Source: Blattamonas nauphoetae (Eukaryota > Preaxostyla > Oxymonadida). Taken from it: DNA of 64,000 nucleotides. The notes beneath the pieces are model-generated. The model did not search any database. It worked only from the letters and a program-made list of their open reading frames with translations, and was not told the DNA's origin. A program made the translations under genes and the position numbers. The first letter of the stretch is position 1. Each line of letters starts with the position of its first letter. This document shows, piece by piece, positions 12,201-21,500 of the stretch. The DNA is taken from positions 62,001 to 126,000 of the forward strand of contig JARBJD010000129.1 in NCBI GenBank assembly GCA_033064195.1, given 5' to 3'.

Positions 12201-14232
12201 TGGCGACGTGTTCCGAGTTCCAACAAGAAACAACCTGTCTGCGATTCTGCACTGTGGAACTGTTCTTCTGGACCACATCTCTCCCCTCCCTGGTCATTCG
12301 ATCACTCCCAGCCCAACAACGGACAACTCTTCAACTCCGACACCGCACTCCCAAAATGTCACCCCTTCACTCTCTCGATCCAAAACACTGAATATTCCTC
12401 TGCATTCGTTCGTTCTGGCGACACACGGTTTCTCTACTTCGATTCCCTCTCTATGCGGGCTCACACAAGATGCTGTCCAAAAGGAAGCGACAAACGTGAC
12501 ACCATCCCCACTCATTCAATGGCTCCCGCATCGAGTTGTGATTGATCCATCACTCTTCCCGTCACACATTACTCATGAGAAGTCATTGTCATTGTTCACC
12601 ACCTTTTTCCATCGCCTGTTTGACAATCCTTTCATCCCTGTCTCGACATCTCTCCCTACAGCAATTTTGGATCGTCAACATTCCAACGATGTCCTTCTCA
12701 CTCAACTTCATAAAATCATAACCGCACTCGAAGGATTTGAAAAGAAGAAAGACGACGGTATGCAGAACAAAGTGAACCAACTTTCGACCATTCTTGCTGG
12801 ACAGCAAGCCTCCTCCGTTATCTCCCTCCTCCCCGAAATCCGGCAGTTTTCCCGAATGTTTGGACTTAAAGGCGCTGCAAAGTCTGCCGTTAAGACAGCC
12901 ATCAAAGAGATCGAATCAATCGAGGCAATTCAACAACAACCGACTCTCGTGTTTGTCAAAGCTGGAAATGATCTCTTCCCTCCGTCGACCGAAAATCCCG
13001 AGTTTGTTGTCGACACGAAGACAAAAGCTCACCTCTTCCCAATTCCGTTCAGCACGGGATACAAAGAAGGGGAACTCAGAGAAGAAATGAAGCTGATCTA
13101 CAAACCATTGACAGAACTTCAGCCAGATCACTTTCCGAAAGAGCATGTTTCACTCTCCCATCCTCAGGGTAGACCAATCAGACAACCAACAAAGACTACA
13201 TCATCAAAGGCAACTGTTGAAGACAAAGCTCGAGCTATCGTAGGCTCGACGATTCTGGAAAAGGGGAAGACATTAATCACACCATTCTTCGTGTTTGTAG
13301 TTGATGAGAATCTCGCTGACCACGAGAGTCTACCCACGTCACTTCGTTTGGATGACCGAAATGCCGATTTTAGATGTGGTGTGATGCGACAAAGAAGTTT
13401 TGCAGATGTCCTTTGGATCCTGTTCCTGACACGCATCACGCGCGAAGTGATGGCACTCTCACTCAACACTCCCGTGGAAAGTGATCACTTCGAAACACTT
13501 ATCCTCAAGTTCATTTTCCAAGTCCTCTTAGATGCACGAGAATTATCAACAAAGCATCAAGGAAAACATCACAAAATATACAAAGCCCTCATGTCTCTCG
13601 TGACCAAAGAACATCTCGACAACCTCGACAACTACCCCTCGATCGGCATCGAGCTTCTCGTGTCTGCGTATCCACATCTGGAAGACAAAACAGACATGAT
13701 GTTACTTTCACGTCTTTTGATGATGTGCAAATCAACACCGAAAGGCGAAACGCGGTTGGATATTCTCATCAATCACCCGTCACCAACAGTTGAGCTCGAT
13801 ACTCTGATTTACTGGTTTGAGATCCTGTTTTCGAGCATCGAAATGAACGGCTTCAAAGTTGCGATCAAGAGTGGTGGTTTCACAGAAGCAAAGATTTGCT
13901 TGAACATGCTCCGCGCCTTCTATCTCATCATCGAACGTCGCGATCAAAAATCCCGCGGAGACAAGCTATTCAAAGTGATCAAACCAATGCTGAATGAAAC
14001 CCAGTACCTACTCTCCCAACCAATGCCACAACAAGTACTTACCAACTTGAAGCATCTGGCTCACGAACAAATTCGCCTTCTTGGATTGAATCATGAAGAT
14101 ACAACTCTCGCCTCCATCGATTCCACTATCAATTTCCTTCTGCCTGAAATCCCACCCCTCCAACAGAACACTCAAGCCACGTTGCCCACCCCGCCGAACG
14201 ATCAACACACGTTTCCCACCGAACCAGAATAA
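6211..14232 (+). CDS. giant single-exon protein with P-loop (2,673 aa)
   Basis: The first ATG is at 6211; a second possible start is MSADLTPP at 6265. Residues about 80-140 form a very charged coiled coil (repeats of EARKKEKEARRKAKK type). A Walker A motif GDQGIGKT lies at about 235-242 within FYIAGDQGIGKTSLMLILM, so ATP or GTP binding is likely. Residues about 480-580 are Pro/Ser/Thr-rich and disordered, and a second acidic stretch lies near 690-740. The remaining 1,900 residues are mainly helical with more low-complexity breaks. No membrane segment or signal peptide is seen. It could be a large STAND-like or scaffold NTPase, but I recognise no family. An uninterrupted 8-kb frame beside intron-rich genes indicates strong selection. 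It converges on the flippase gene, with 186 bases between stops. Confidence 0.85.
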   Translation: MGHDRKSQLLQSARLVDIMSADLTPPSSTHIDLSDEHLSDLSDSNLSDLSSTEDTINDESEDDVIYTNLRNKFVFQTMEQARQIVEESIQTAMEARKNEKEARKKEKEARRKAKKTKQKLKRTEEEKKQKGLIEANSNIIKAQSETINLIKPVLLHFSPGWFEDLSKFISDFLLLNDGHILFSRTWLKNDITILSTPLLFRPIYNIILHEMLRFICDFEPGGPKERQGAAFYIAGDQGIGKTSLMLILMSTLSHRSIDFHYEKGFKDNDPQDFAFSKNPDGSYSLNDLRDDRSRLNEILIHIYDDCPPPATIKPNNVHLIFTSPDPLRLPIPEPSPNHLCHIYRLPTFSLAEDAVAMVGCTPTVPFAVLSPEDMQLHTKDQQILLDIESEKEDLAGRLSSTFVDIIKSSRNSSIRELLKLFCDVIKDLSTRWNDFETEFQRCILDKTIKDKTEEQKLALKYLFPKPEQSEPVNQEGQVTPEPIDSGDAARTEQKSNKASQKAKRTPPSTPNSTSTPPPPSVILVSPVTPQPDHFNQTPPPINQPGHITTQTDVTTATVTDSNEEETPSVLTAAKLRSDIEARLEPKSEEAPVNEDPKPNETTNPVKKTAKKKKKDDPEKLAICISLCDILFETRDKPERERIIAVVDWLMKQLEVHSKRSQEQAEFIKGFIRFLVLFEWDQSEQQDQDAQNAEATTTAQNTQNEGGEDEHDLEEPSIPGEGTDLQEEGKDTLIEIPKTAEELAALQKEKEERERQRVITEKLFEKAFSYAPPSPNIVEEIRKFSVMIKEVKLTNPQTSPSPKNLTDLTEQLVRLKTLIEGPNVSEVANRQKVRDEVTRVYDRIGEDDKTRRDKLFKALIDMLITPPPYDSKKKVLQSLFVIPEEDVKSTDAILRNNLSELLTQSRDPRNQQSDSQTLAFIVNELIGYLLYSQTSTDPPSSAKSDLTFDKKKMASMACDFLMKIVNPPVAPVDPAHERASHSLNPMDPPHIQVQKRLDYVQNQIEQVRDRLWFVSLMDSFFFIARDMNILVTPHSILKGLSERPESTSAQDLTPERKQVLNRNARLNIERMNVYYGNLSDDGLREWIDQATATLLHRPDTTEKTPLEEIQSAIRDNLNTIITQFNNKYKPSECSVINRQWLAIVRSVMNTILYLIDAGTPRCEIFKQYGGLRDLLTTVYKSNQDHLLRVADQRLIQNCEEPKSDYVNDLTVFSTHFRAQKPLSLLELPRTLQLAPLSQDRLEQMSIALFARNLLCFLQMKSGLHFDDKCYLTEFYSTYLQQDNPGDIVHRSFVDFMNATHLLSQEHFGLTPDKFTDFLKTKHPTIQTDLTPLQKLRQISPLASLMETMIKPDVTDPKQPFKNFLTRQFGVHFLLWASTNLLLKAADAIPSQESGEWKTVSRLNVARASIFGPSPRWLTSTDARTNRGLKFLWNGVLRSETIDVLKKVADSNHSRIMEFNTPRIFFEQIMDATWDDITALIPLLPNYREKEKRPSLLRSVYSLIFKKTAIAIAKMQSQIPFVALSSFVEQIMQSEVVAALAKLMTQAKYDEFKDHQTISGFKLPPYVEEPLVCISFLLNCPTPISFYETTTSFTEKHFYYPKQSIFQSHFPCLDTDATKVTTMPMLTFPNISNKSVHGTTFPHTLSETKRGKSDFYAEDLQELEDDNLPGLDSLIVSRGSDETSETIFMAIQATCAKSHALVEKGVILIQQLLFQAMCRLEPSEPIVAMYNYATTQETFQFPSRTGILGFHMVSSYLKFDENTLEHMSSILRHRDRPLVTNPTESQAAMTTTFITNTLLKKLPDYPAFSEKFNPWKTTLSVVNNPTAHSIYLPFGWKLFYDDLTKSWSDQFVQDEEVRITMQELHRVGVTPDDLGESVEDRITTFKGFILNRAISSRRNELFLRPTRENDVNFVKLVESIVGTDTSPTFKAILTLLDPEAPNAHQFDRDERLQQFDSLYREHCIQTRMYPVYRVISHTAMKRIRNPVQEYLSVIQSKKDGDVFRVPTRNNLSAILHCGTVLLDHISPLPGHSITPSPTTDNSSTPTPHSQNVTPSLSRSKTLNIPLHSFVLATHGFSTSIPSLCGLTQDAVQKEATNVTPSPLIQWLPHRVVIDPSLFPSHITHEKSLSLFTTFFHRLFDNPFIPVSTSLPTAILDRQHSNDVLLTQLHKIITALEGFEKKKDDGMQNKVNQLSTILAGQQASSVISLLPEIRQFSRMFGLKGAAKSAVKTAIKEIESIEAIQQQPTLVFVKAGNDLFPPSTENPEFVVDTKTKAHLFPIPFSTGYKEGELREEMKLIYKPLTELQPDHFPKEHVSLSHPQGRPIRQPTKTTSSKATVEDKARAIVGSTILEKGKTLITPFFVFVVDENLADHESLPTSLRLDDRNADFRCGVMRQRSFADVLWILFLTRITREVMALSLNTPVESDHFETLILKFIFQVLLDARELSTKHQGKHHKIYKALMSLVTKEHLDNLDNYPSIGIELLVSAYPHLEDKTDMMLLSRLLMMCKSTPKGETRLDILINHPSPTVELDTLIYWFEILFSSIEMNGFKVAIKSGGFTEAKICLNMLRAFYLIIERRDQKSRGDKLFKVIKPMLNETQYLLSQPMPQQVLTNLKHLAHEQIRLLGLNHEDTTLASIDSTINFLLPEIPPLQQNTQATLPTPPNDQHTFPTEPE

Positions 14233-14418
14233 CACGGAACGATAGTCTCTGAATGTCACTCACCTTCTATTTATTAATCAACCATTTCAAATTACTTTGT
14301 TTAGATGACTTTCATATGTGACATCATTCGTACCTGCCGATTCTTTTCAAACCGTCCAGAATCAAAATGTACACTCAAAATCCCTTGACTCTTGAAACAT
14401 AATCCTCTCCCTCCCTCC

Positions 14419-17400
14419 TCAGAACCTCTGCCGAGCTAAAGTCGCCAAGTACAACTCATTCTCTTCGGTCAGTCCATTCTCTCTCGCCCTCTTCTCCCCT
14501 CCCTTCTCCGCATACGAGAACGCGAAGCCTCGATGTCCTGTCCCCATCCGTTCCGTCAATCCCTCCTTGCTATCTGTTCCTCGTGGAGAGAGCTGAACCT
14601 GTGTGTACGAACCGATCTGTCCCATATTGTCATCCTGTCTAGTTCCCTCCTCTTCTGATTCGAGCAGGCTTTGTCTGACGTCACTTTCTTCTCCTTCCTC
14701 CACTCTCCGCAGCAGTGACCTTCGATTGGCTGGCCCGAGTGTCATCGACAGCAAGTTCGCGTCGGTTCTGTTGCTCACTTCGCTTGTTGCTTGCACACCT
14801 TCAAACGCAGCCACTTTCTTCTTCTCCTTCAGTGCTTTTCGTTTCATCTCTTTCTTCTTCTTCCCGTTTGTGTCGAGCAGAGCTTGTTCACGAACGATCG
14901 TGTCGAGCGTAGGACGGAATTGTCGATTGTAATAATTTCCCATGTACCACGGAACGAGAGCAACAATACAGCACATTGTGATGTTCAGCCAAGCTGGGAA
15001 CGATCCCAGAACTCGGAAAATCTCACCCATGATCAAATCGTTCTTGAACCCAATCGAGATGAACAAGGCGACAACGAAGAAAGCGACGATCGAGCCGATG
15101 AAGATGAGGTAATGAATCCAAAACACAAAGTTGAGATGGAGAGCGAGCCTAACAGTGACACACACGACCACAGCGAGGTTCAGACACTGTCCGAAGAAAG
15201 CCAGCATCTCCGCATTGCCGTCTGGAGCGATGTAATCCGCTAGAATGATGGACGAGACGAAGAAACACGAGAAACTGATCCAAATTCCCTCCAAAATCGT
15301 CATCACGAACGATCTCGGCGTCGCCTCTCGTCCCAACATCCCCAACGCGTAACTCAGCGGGGAGTCGTCGAATGTGTCTGGTCGGACCTCCTGATCAGCC
15401 AAGCCAACCAGTCCAATCGGAAGGGCAGTGAAGACGAGATTGAAGAGCGAGATGAACCAAGATTCGTAAAGTGACTGACCAGAGAAACCACAAAACCAGG
15501 AGAACCAGAACAAAGTGAGACAGAACGAGAAGTTCTTCAGAAATGAATATAAAACAACCATGCTGACACGTTTATAGCTGAGACGGCCATGAACGAGGAG
15601 AAGTCGTTTTAGGAAGCGAAATTGGGCGATCGAGTAATCAGAAGACATCACAGCTTGCATTCCTTCCTTCCCAGAGATGCCAACACCGACATGAGCTCGC
15701 TGGATCATTGGGACGTCGTTAGCTCCGTCTCCGATGGCGAGAGAGACGAGTGGGGTGTAGGTTCGAACAACTGAGACGACATCAGCTTTCTGTTTTGGGG
15801 TCACACGACAACATAGGACAACAGCACATCGCGATGAGAGAGATAGGAAGTGGGAAACAACAGGTGGAGATAGACAGATGGCCAGTGCTTGTCCAGACAG
15901 GAGAAGAGCGAAGGGGGAGGAGTTGGCTGACGTTGGCGTTGACGAGAAACAGGAAGGAATGGAGGCGAGTTCGTGAGCGAGAGCAGCGACGTGATTGCAC
16001 ACTTCTTCCGCCTTGTCCCCATCCACCTCAATCACCTGCATCGACGGATCCACCAAACGACACGCAAATCCGATGTTCAGTGCAGTCTCCATCTTATCCC
16101 CAGTCAACAACCAAATTCTGATCCCAGCCTTTCTCAGTGTGAAGATCGTGTTGCTCACACCGTCCTGTAATTTGTCTTCAATCGCTGTGGTGCCGATTAG
16201 GTTGAGATCGTGCTCGATTTTGGCTGCGGCGAGGTCGACAAGAGCGTCACGGTCTTCCATCGAGTTGAGGGCCGCTCTCCAACCGCCAGCCCATTCTTCG
16301 TATTCGGATTCGCTGACTTCTCGGTTGCACACGCATAACGTGCGAAGACCTTCGCTTCCAAAGGATTCCAGATGAGCGAGGGTGGTGTCGATGGTGTGGG
16401 AGCTGATGGAATCGGTCAGAAGGGGAAATATTGTTGCATCTGCCCCTTTTGAGAAAAGGACCAGTTTCTTGTTTGGGCAACGGACGAGGACACTATTCCT
16501 TTTTCGATCGGAATTGAATTCGAGCACGGCAAGTTGGGTGAAGGAGACGAGTTTGGTTCCGTCTTCCAACCATTCTGGAGAGTCCATATCTTCGTTCTGG
16601 GTCAGATCCGCCGCATCCTTATCCTGTCCACGATTAGTTTCCCAAAATTGCGCACATTTTTGGCTCATCCGAATGGTTATTTGATCGCCCTTCATTCCTC
16701 GGAATTCAAATCCTTGCTTGGCAGCGGCATTCACAAGCGCCCCTTCGTCAGGTGAGCTCGCTGAGTATGAGAGCGGTAAATGGTCATCTGAGCTCGTATT
16801 ATCAGTCGTGGACGATGCGGAGAGAAGAAATGACGTGTCAATCTCGTTCATGCTCGAATCAAGGGACGATCCCAACGTGGGTGATTCAGAGACGGCGGGT
16901 GGACTTCCACCGAGATTAAGAAGTGTGCGGATTCGGGATTTTGGCTTCAAAAGAGTGTTTTGTTCTTCCTCCACTGCTTTTTGAGTCTCTGCAATGCATG
17001 TGTGACAGATGGCGAGTGCGGTGAAAAATTGGTTCAGATCATCTGCTTCTTTTCCTCCTTTCTCGAGTTCTTCCTTGATACGAGCATCTACAAAACCGCC
17101 TTTTGTCGGTTCGGCGTTTGGATCTGTCCCATTTCGTCGCATTTCACCAGCCTTGATTTCCGAGATCCCAGATCCGTAAACAATATCGCCCACAGAGCAT
17201 TTGAACAATTCCATCACATTTTGGGTCAGTGTGCCTGTTTTGTCGCTAAAGATGACCTGAATTTGGCCCAAGTTCTCGTTAAGATTTGACGTGCGAGCGT
17301 TGGCTGGATTGTCACTGTCAGGATCGTACATCTTGATATCACGGTCAATAAACATGGCTTGGCCCATTTTGACGACTTCCAGGGTCACATAGAGAGAGAT

Positions 17401-18405
17401 TGGGATGAGAGTGTTGAACAGAATGAGATGCGTGATGAACCTCTTCACCGATTGGCCAGCGATCGATATCGACTCAAAACGAAAGTATGGTTCTGAGCGA
17501 TGGAGAGAGGTGAATATGGCATACATGATGGCGCAGAACAGCGAAAATAAAACAAGACAGCAGAAAGCAAGAACAACAAATTTGTTCATCAATTTCTCCA
17601 GTTGTGACTTCTTCATGGGTGCAGCCGTTGAATTCTTCATGATTTTCGTCTCATGGCCTGTATAGCATACATAACCAACGATATACGGAGTGTTTCGGAG
17701 CGTGCTTGCTCGGAGGGCAACATGTTTGTTGTTGACTGGGATTTCTTTCTGTCCGAGTATGGAGAGTATTCCGTTGAATGCATATAATTGGTCGTTGGGA
17801 TGATCGACCATTAATCGCCCTTCTGCCCGTTGAAGGAAATCGATCAGATCGCGAGGGCTGTCAACAAGGGATAAAGCTTGCTTGGTCTTGAGATTGGTTT
17901 CACCATCCAGATTGGCGGTTTCAATGTAGAAATCTTGGTTTGGGAGCGGTGTATAAATTACGACTAGATCGGAAGGAAGCTGTTCGTCGCATCGGATCAA
18001 GAGTGTGTCCCCAACACAAATTTCAGCCCAGCTAGTCTTGGCAAATGAATGTCCGTTGAAACGATATGCAGGACGTGCGTTTGCGACTCGATCTGAGCGA
18101 AAACGGCCACAATCTTCGAGAAGTTCTTTGATCATCGAAATTGAGATTACAATAATGAGTGGGAGTATTGAAGTGACGGGATTAAGTGTAGACAGCGACG
18201 GAAAGAACTGTAAGATGGCCAGGGCAAGAAAATAAATATTTGCAACACGTGAGAATTGTTGATAAAGATTCTTCGGGAAAAAAGTCAGTGGGTTGTATTT
18301 TGTGGTTGAGACATGATTTGACCGGAATTTTTCGGTCTGTGTCGATCCTAGGACGATCGTTCGATGTGGTGTGGGGGGAATTTTAGGTTTTCGGCGACAG
18401 GGCAT
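14419..18405 (-). CDS. P4-type ATPase, phospholipid flippase
   Basis: A 1,328-residue single-exon protein that would move aminophospholipids from the outer to the cytosolic leaflet of cell or Golgi membranes, usually with a CDC50-family partner. The N-terminal NHVSTTKYNPLTFFPKNLYQ is typical of flippases. The actuator motif DGET is at about residue 167 (P4 signature), PISL lies in membrane helix 4, the phosphorylated Asp of DKTGT is residue 388, TGDKMETALNI follows, and GDGAND is at about 892-897. About ten membrane helices can be traced, four before the catalytic loops and six after. The nucleotide-binding domain has a Ser-rich insert near residues 500-545, and the tail is Lys-rich. All catalytic residues are present. 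The length is normal for the family. Confidence 0.95.
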   Translation of the reverse strand: MPCRRKPKIPPTPHRTIVLGSTQTEKFRSNHVSTTKYNPLTFFPKNLYQQFSRVANIYFLALAILQFFPSLSTLNPVTSILPLIIVISISMIKELLEDCGRFRSDRVANARPAYRFNGHSFAKTSWAEICVGDTLLIRCDEQLPSDLVVIYTPLPNQDFYIETANLDGETNLKTKQALSLVDSPRDLIDFLQRAEGRLMVDHPNDQLYAFNGILSILGQKEIPVNNKHVALRASTLRNTPYIVGYVCYTGHETKIMKNSTAAPMKKSQLEKLMNKFVVLAFCCLVLFSLFCAIMYAIFTSLHRSEPYFRFESISIAGQSVKRFITHLILFNTLIPISLYVTLEVVKMGQAMFIDRDIKMYDPDSDNPANARTSNLNENLGQIQVIFSDKTGTLTQNVMELFKCSVGDIVYGSGISEIKAGEMRRNGTDPNAEPTKGGFVDARIKEELEKGGKEADDLNQFFTALAICHTCIAETQKAVEEEQNTLLKPKSRIRTLLNLGGSPPAVSESPTLGSSLDSSMNEIDTSFLLSASSTTDNTSSDDHLPLSYSASSPDEGALVNAAAKQGFEFRGMKGDQITIRMSQKCAQFWETNRGQDKDAADLTQNEDMDSPEWLEDGTKLVSFTQLAVLEFNSDRKRNSVLVRCPNKKLVLFSKGADATIFPLLTDSISSHTIDTTLAHLESFGSEGLRTLCVCNREVSESEYEEWAGGWRAALNSMEDRDALVDLAAAKIEHDLNLIGTTAIEDKLQDGVSNTIFTLRKAGIRIWLLTGDKMETALNIGFACRLVDPSMQVIEVDGDKAEEVCNHVAALAHELASIPSCFSSTPTSANSSPFALLLSGQALAICLSPPVVSHFLSLSSRCAVVLCCRVTPKQKADVVSVVRTYTPLVSLAIGDGANDVPMIQRAHVGVGISGKEGMQAVMSSDYSIAQFRFLKRLLLVHGRLSYKRVSMVVLYSFLKNFSFCLTLFWFSWFCGFSGQSLYESWFISLFNLVFTALPIGLVGLADQEVRPDTFDDSPLSYALGMLGREATPRSFVMTILEGIWISFSCFFVSSIILADYIAPDGNAEMLAFFGQCLNLAVVVCVTVRLALHLNFVFWIHYLIFIGSIVAFFVVALFISIGFKNDLIMGEIFRVLGSFPAWLNITMCCIVALVPWYMGNYYNRQFRPTLDTIVREQALLDTNGKKKKEMKRKALKEKKKVAAFEGVQATSEVSNRTDANLLSMTLGPANRRSLLRRVEEGEESDVRQSLLESEEEGTRQDDNMGQIGSYTQVQLSPRGTDSKEGLTERMGTGHRGFAFSYAEKGGEKRARENGLTEENELYLATLARQRF

Positions 18406-18555
18406 TTCTACAATGGGTCAGTTTGACTCCGACACTTTTGACAAAAGACACGACATACATGACAGCGAGATGCAAAAATATAGTGCGATGAAAAAAAAAA
18501 GAATAATCAATACAAATGGAAATCAATAAAGAACCACAATCATGAGGGAATGGAC

Positions 18556-21500
18556 TCAAAGGATGATCACAATGACGGAGATGTTATCCTGCGAATCAAG
18601 TGCCTCCGCCGCCATCCGAATCCTCAGGGCTGCCATTTCAGCCAAATTCCCAGTTCTGACCTGCCCATTCGCTCCTTCCACAACCAATCCCATTTTTGTA
18701 ATTTGGGAGTCGGTCAGCGTGCCAGCCATCCAACCACACACAATGTCCGCAATTGTGTCCTCTCGCAACACATCAAACACGCCGTCACATCCCAAAACAA
18801 TCGCCACGTCTTCTCTTCTCCAATCTCCAACGAAAAGAGAGGAAGATGAGATTTTGGTGAAGAGCGAAGGTGGGTGCGAATGAAGGCCAGGATGTGTTGG
18901 TCGTTCTGGCAGCGTCCAAGCTTCCAGAGAGTTCGGGAGAACACGAAGAAGTGGATTTCCTCTCCTCCCTGTCTCTCCAACCACAAAATCAAAATTCTCC
19001 CGAATCTCGCGAAGTTGTCCCTTGTCAGCAACAATCCGTCCATTCCATCTTTTCAACTCGACCTCAAACGTGTCTGGCTCATCGCTGATCGCAGGAAACA
19101 AATCAAAATCGCCCATCGAACGAGCCACAGCGAGAACAGTGTTGACTCGTCGTCGCATGTTCACAAATCCACCGACTGATGTGATGTAGTCCCTTTCTGC
19201 CTTGTTCACAGGTTTGTGATCGATGGAGAGTGCCTTCCCAGTGAAGCAGGAAATGAATTGTGAATGTTGGGCGATGTGTGTGGTTTGGTTCGTGTTGTGG
19301 GAATGGAGGGCAAGTTGACATGTCAGTGGAGCAGAGATTTGGAGGTTGTCGCTTGGTGATTCGTGTGATGTCACATTTCTGGGATTTCGTCTGTCCCTTT
19401 CTCTCTCTTTCTCCATCTGCGTTGTCTCTCCTTCCATCTCTCCCATCTTCTTCGATATGAGACCAGAAAAGCGAGAAACCAACACAGCTCGACAATCTCC
19501 ACAATTCGCAACGTGGACTCGATTTGGGGTGACCAACGCGACGATCGCACAAGCACCATCGTCCACTTTCAACAATCTCATCTTCTTCGTCAGATATTGG
19601 AACGTGTTCTGAAGCAGGATGGAAATGAAATTTGGAGGGAGTGGATCGAGAGTTGATGGAGTCGGAGAAGCACGAGACACGGACTCAATCGAATTCTGCT
19701 GTTCGGGAACAGTCTCACGAGTGATCAGCGTCTTCCTTCCTTCTCTGTCGGTCTCCACACCAACCAGCAACGCATCCTCCTCAAAGAAATCTTCGTCCTC
19801 ACTTTCCGATTCGTGATTCTGCTTCATCCTCACTCTCTCGCCTTGCAGACGCCGAACACACGCGAGGAACGATTCAACGAAATGAGCTGAAAGGAAGTTC
19901 GCTGCTTCGGCGCCTTTGTGGCCGTCGAACACAGCATACAATCCACATCCATGAATGGTTGGGTTGAAAGCAGGGATTGAGTGAGAAGAAATTGATGGTT
20001 GGTGTTTTCGAGTCTTGTTTTGATTCGGGTCGTTCTTTTCTGATTCAATTTGAAACTCGATGTCTCGCAATGCTTCCATCCCAACACGTGTGAACCTCAA
20101 TTCCTGTGGAAACCTCAAAATTCGTTCCAATCGCTCGTATTCGCCTTCCTCAATCAGCATTTCCAGATCCCACCCTCCCACAGGCAACAATAACACAGCA
20201 TCTTCCATCGTCGGTCGTGGTCCATTTGTTTCAGCACATCCAACCGAGAGATGGAGAAGAGACGGAGCGTGTGATGGACGAGAAGAGAGGCTGATTGGTG
20301 TTGTGTGGCGTTGGGGCTGGCTCGAGTTTCCGATTCCTTTGAAGAATCTGTTGATGAACGATCCGAGCCCAGTTCGTTTGGATTCTGGTTTTTGGGAGGC
20401 TGATTTGGGGTGAGATGGAAGGAGGGATGGTTGAGGATGTGAAGTCGGGGATTTTGATTGTTTGGAAGTTGGGTGTGTTGTGTTCTGTTCGTCGACGATG
20501 GCATTGTGTGGATCAGACGACAGTTTGCTCGCTTCAATCTCAACTCTCCGATTTCTCTCTTCGTGCTTTGATTTGAGAGTCAAATAATAATTCGTTGGAT
20601 TCAGCTTCACCAGCCTCTCAGTCCCTTCGAATCCCGCCCTCTCCACTTTTATTTTCTCTCCCAATCTCGCCTGATATGACGGCGTTCGATGAAGAAGCAG
20701 TGGAGGCATGCTGTCTCCCTCCCCACTCTCCTTTCTTTCTGTCACCAACGACGCGAACATTCTCGACAACTCAGCCAGCTTCTCTGGCGAGTCTGGAAGT
20801 GTCGAAGGCCTTAATTTGGATGCTGCGAGCTGATCATCCTTCGTTTTGACGCTGATCTGTTCTGTTTGACCCAAAAGCATGAAAATTGAGCGATTCCATT
20901 GAGTTTGGGTGAGGTTGCGATGAGCGGGAGTTGGGAAAGGTAGATCTGATGCGATTCGCTGGGCTTTTTCAAGCAATAATTTGAGAAATGGGATTGTCGC
21001 CGAATCATCCACAACACAAATCGGATGTTCCTTCCGGTTTTCCATCTTCACATTCGCCTCGCACTCCTCCTCTCTTTGCAGAATCACTGTCAGGTCATCG
21101 CTGGCGTCTTCCGTCTCCGAATCCATCGCAAATTCGGCTGGACTTGGTCCTTCGTTCATCTCGCTTAGATTTTTGGGATCATCTGAATTGTGTGAAGTGT
21201 GATGGTTGTGCTGGTTTTGTGAAGAAGTGAAATTGGAGTCGTGTGGATGAGTTTGGGGGAGTGGGGTGAAGAGAGGAGTGGATTGGGAGGAAAGAGAGTT
21301 GGAAAACGATGAAGAATTCGATGAAATTGTGTTTGATGAAAGATCAACCTGTTCTGATCCATTCTTCTCGTCCAGATTCGATTGATCATTCGTGTTTGTC
21401 CCAAAATCGTCAGAAAACGACCCAACAACCACTTTCCGACTCGCATTGTCCAAAACAGAGGCATCGTCGTCAAACTGAAAGACACTGTCTTCTTCATGCT

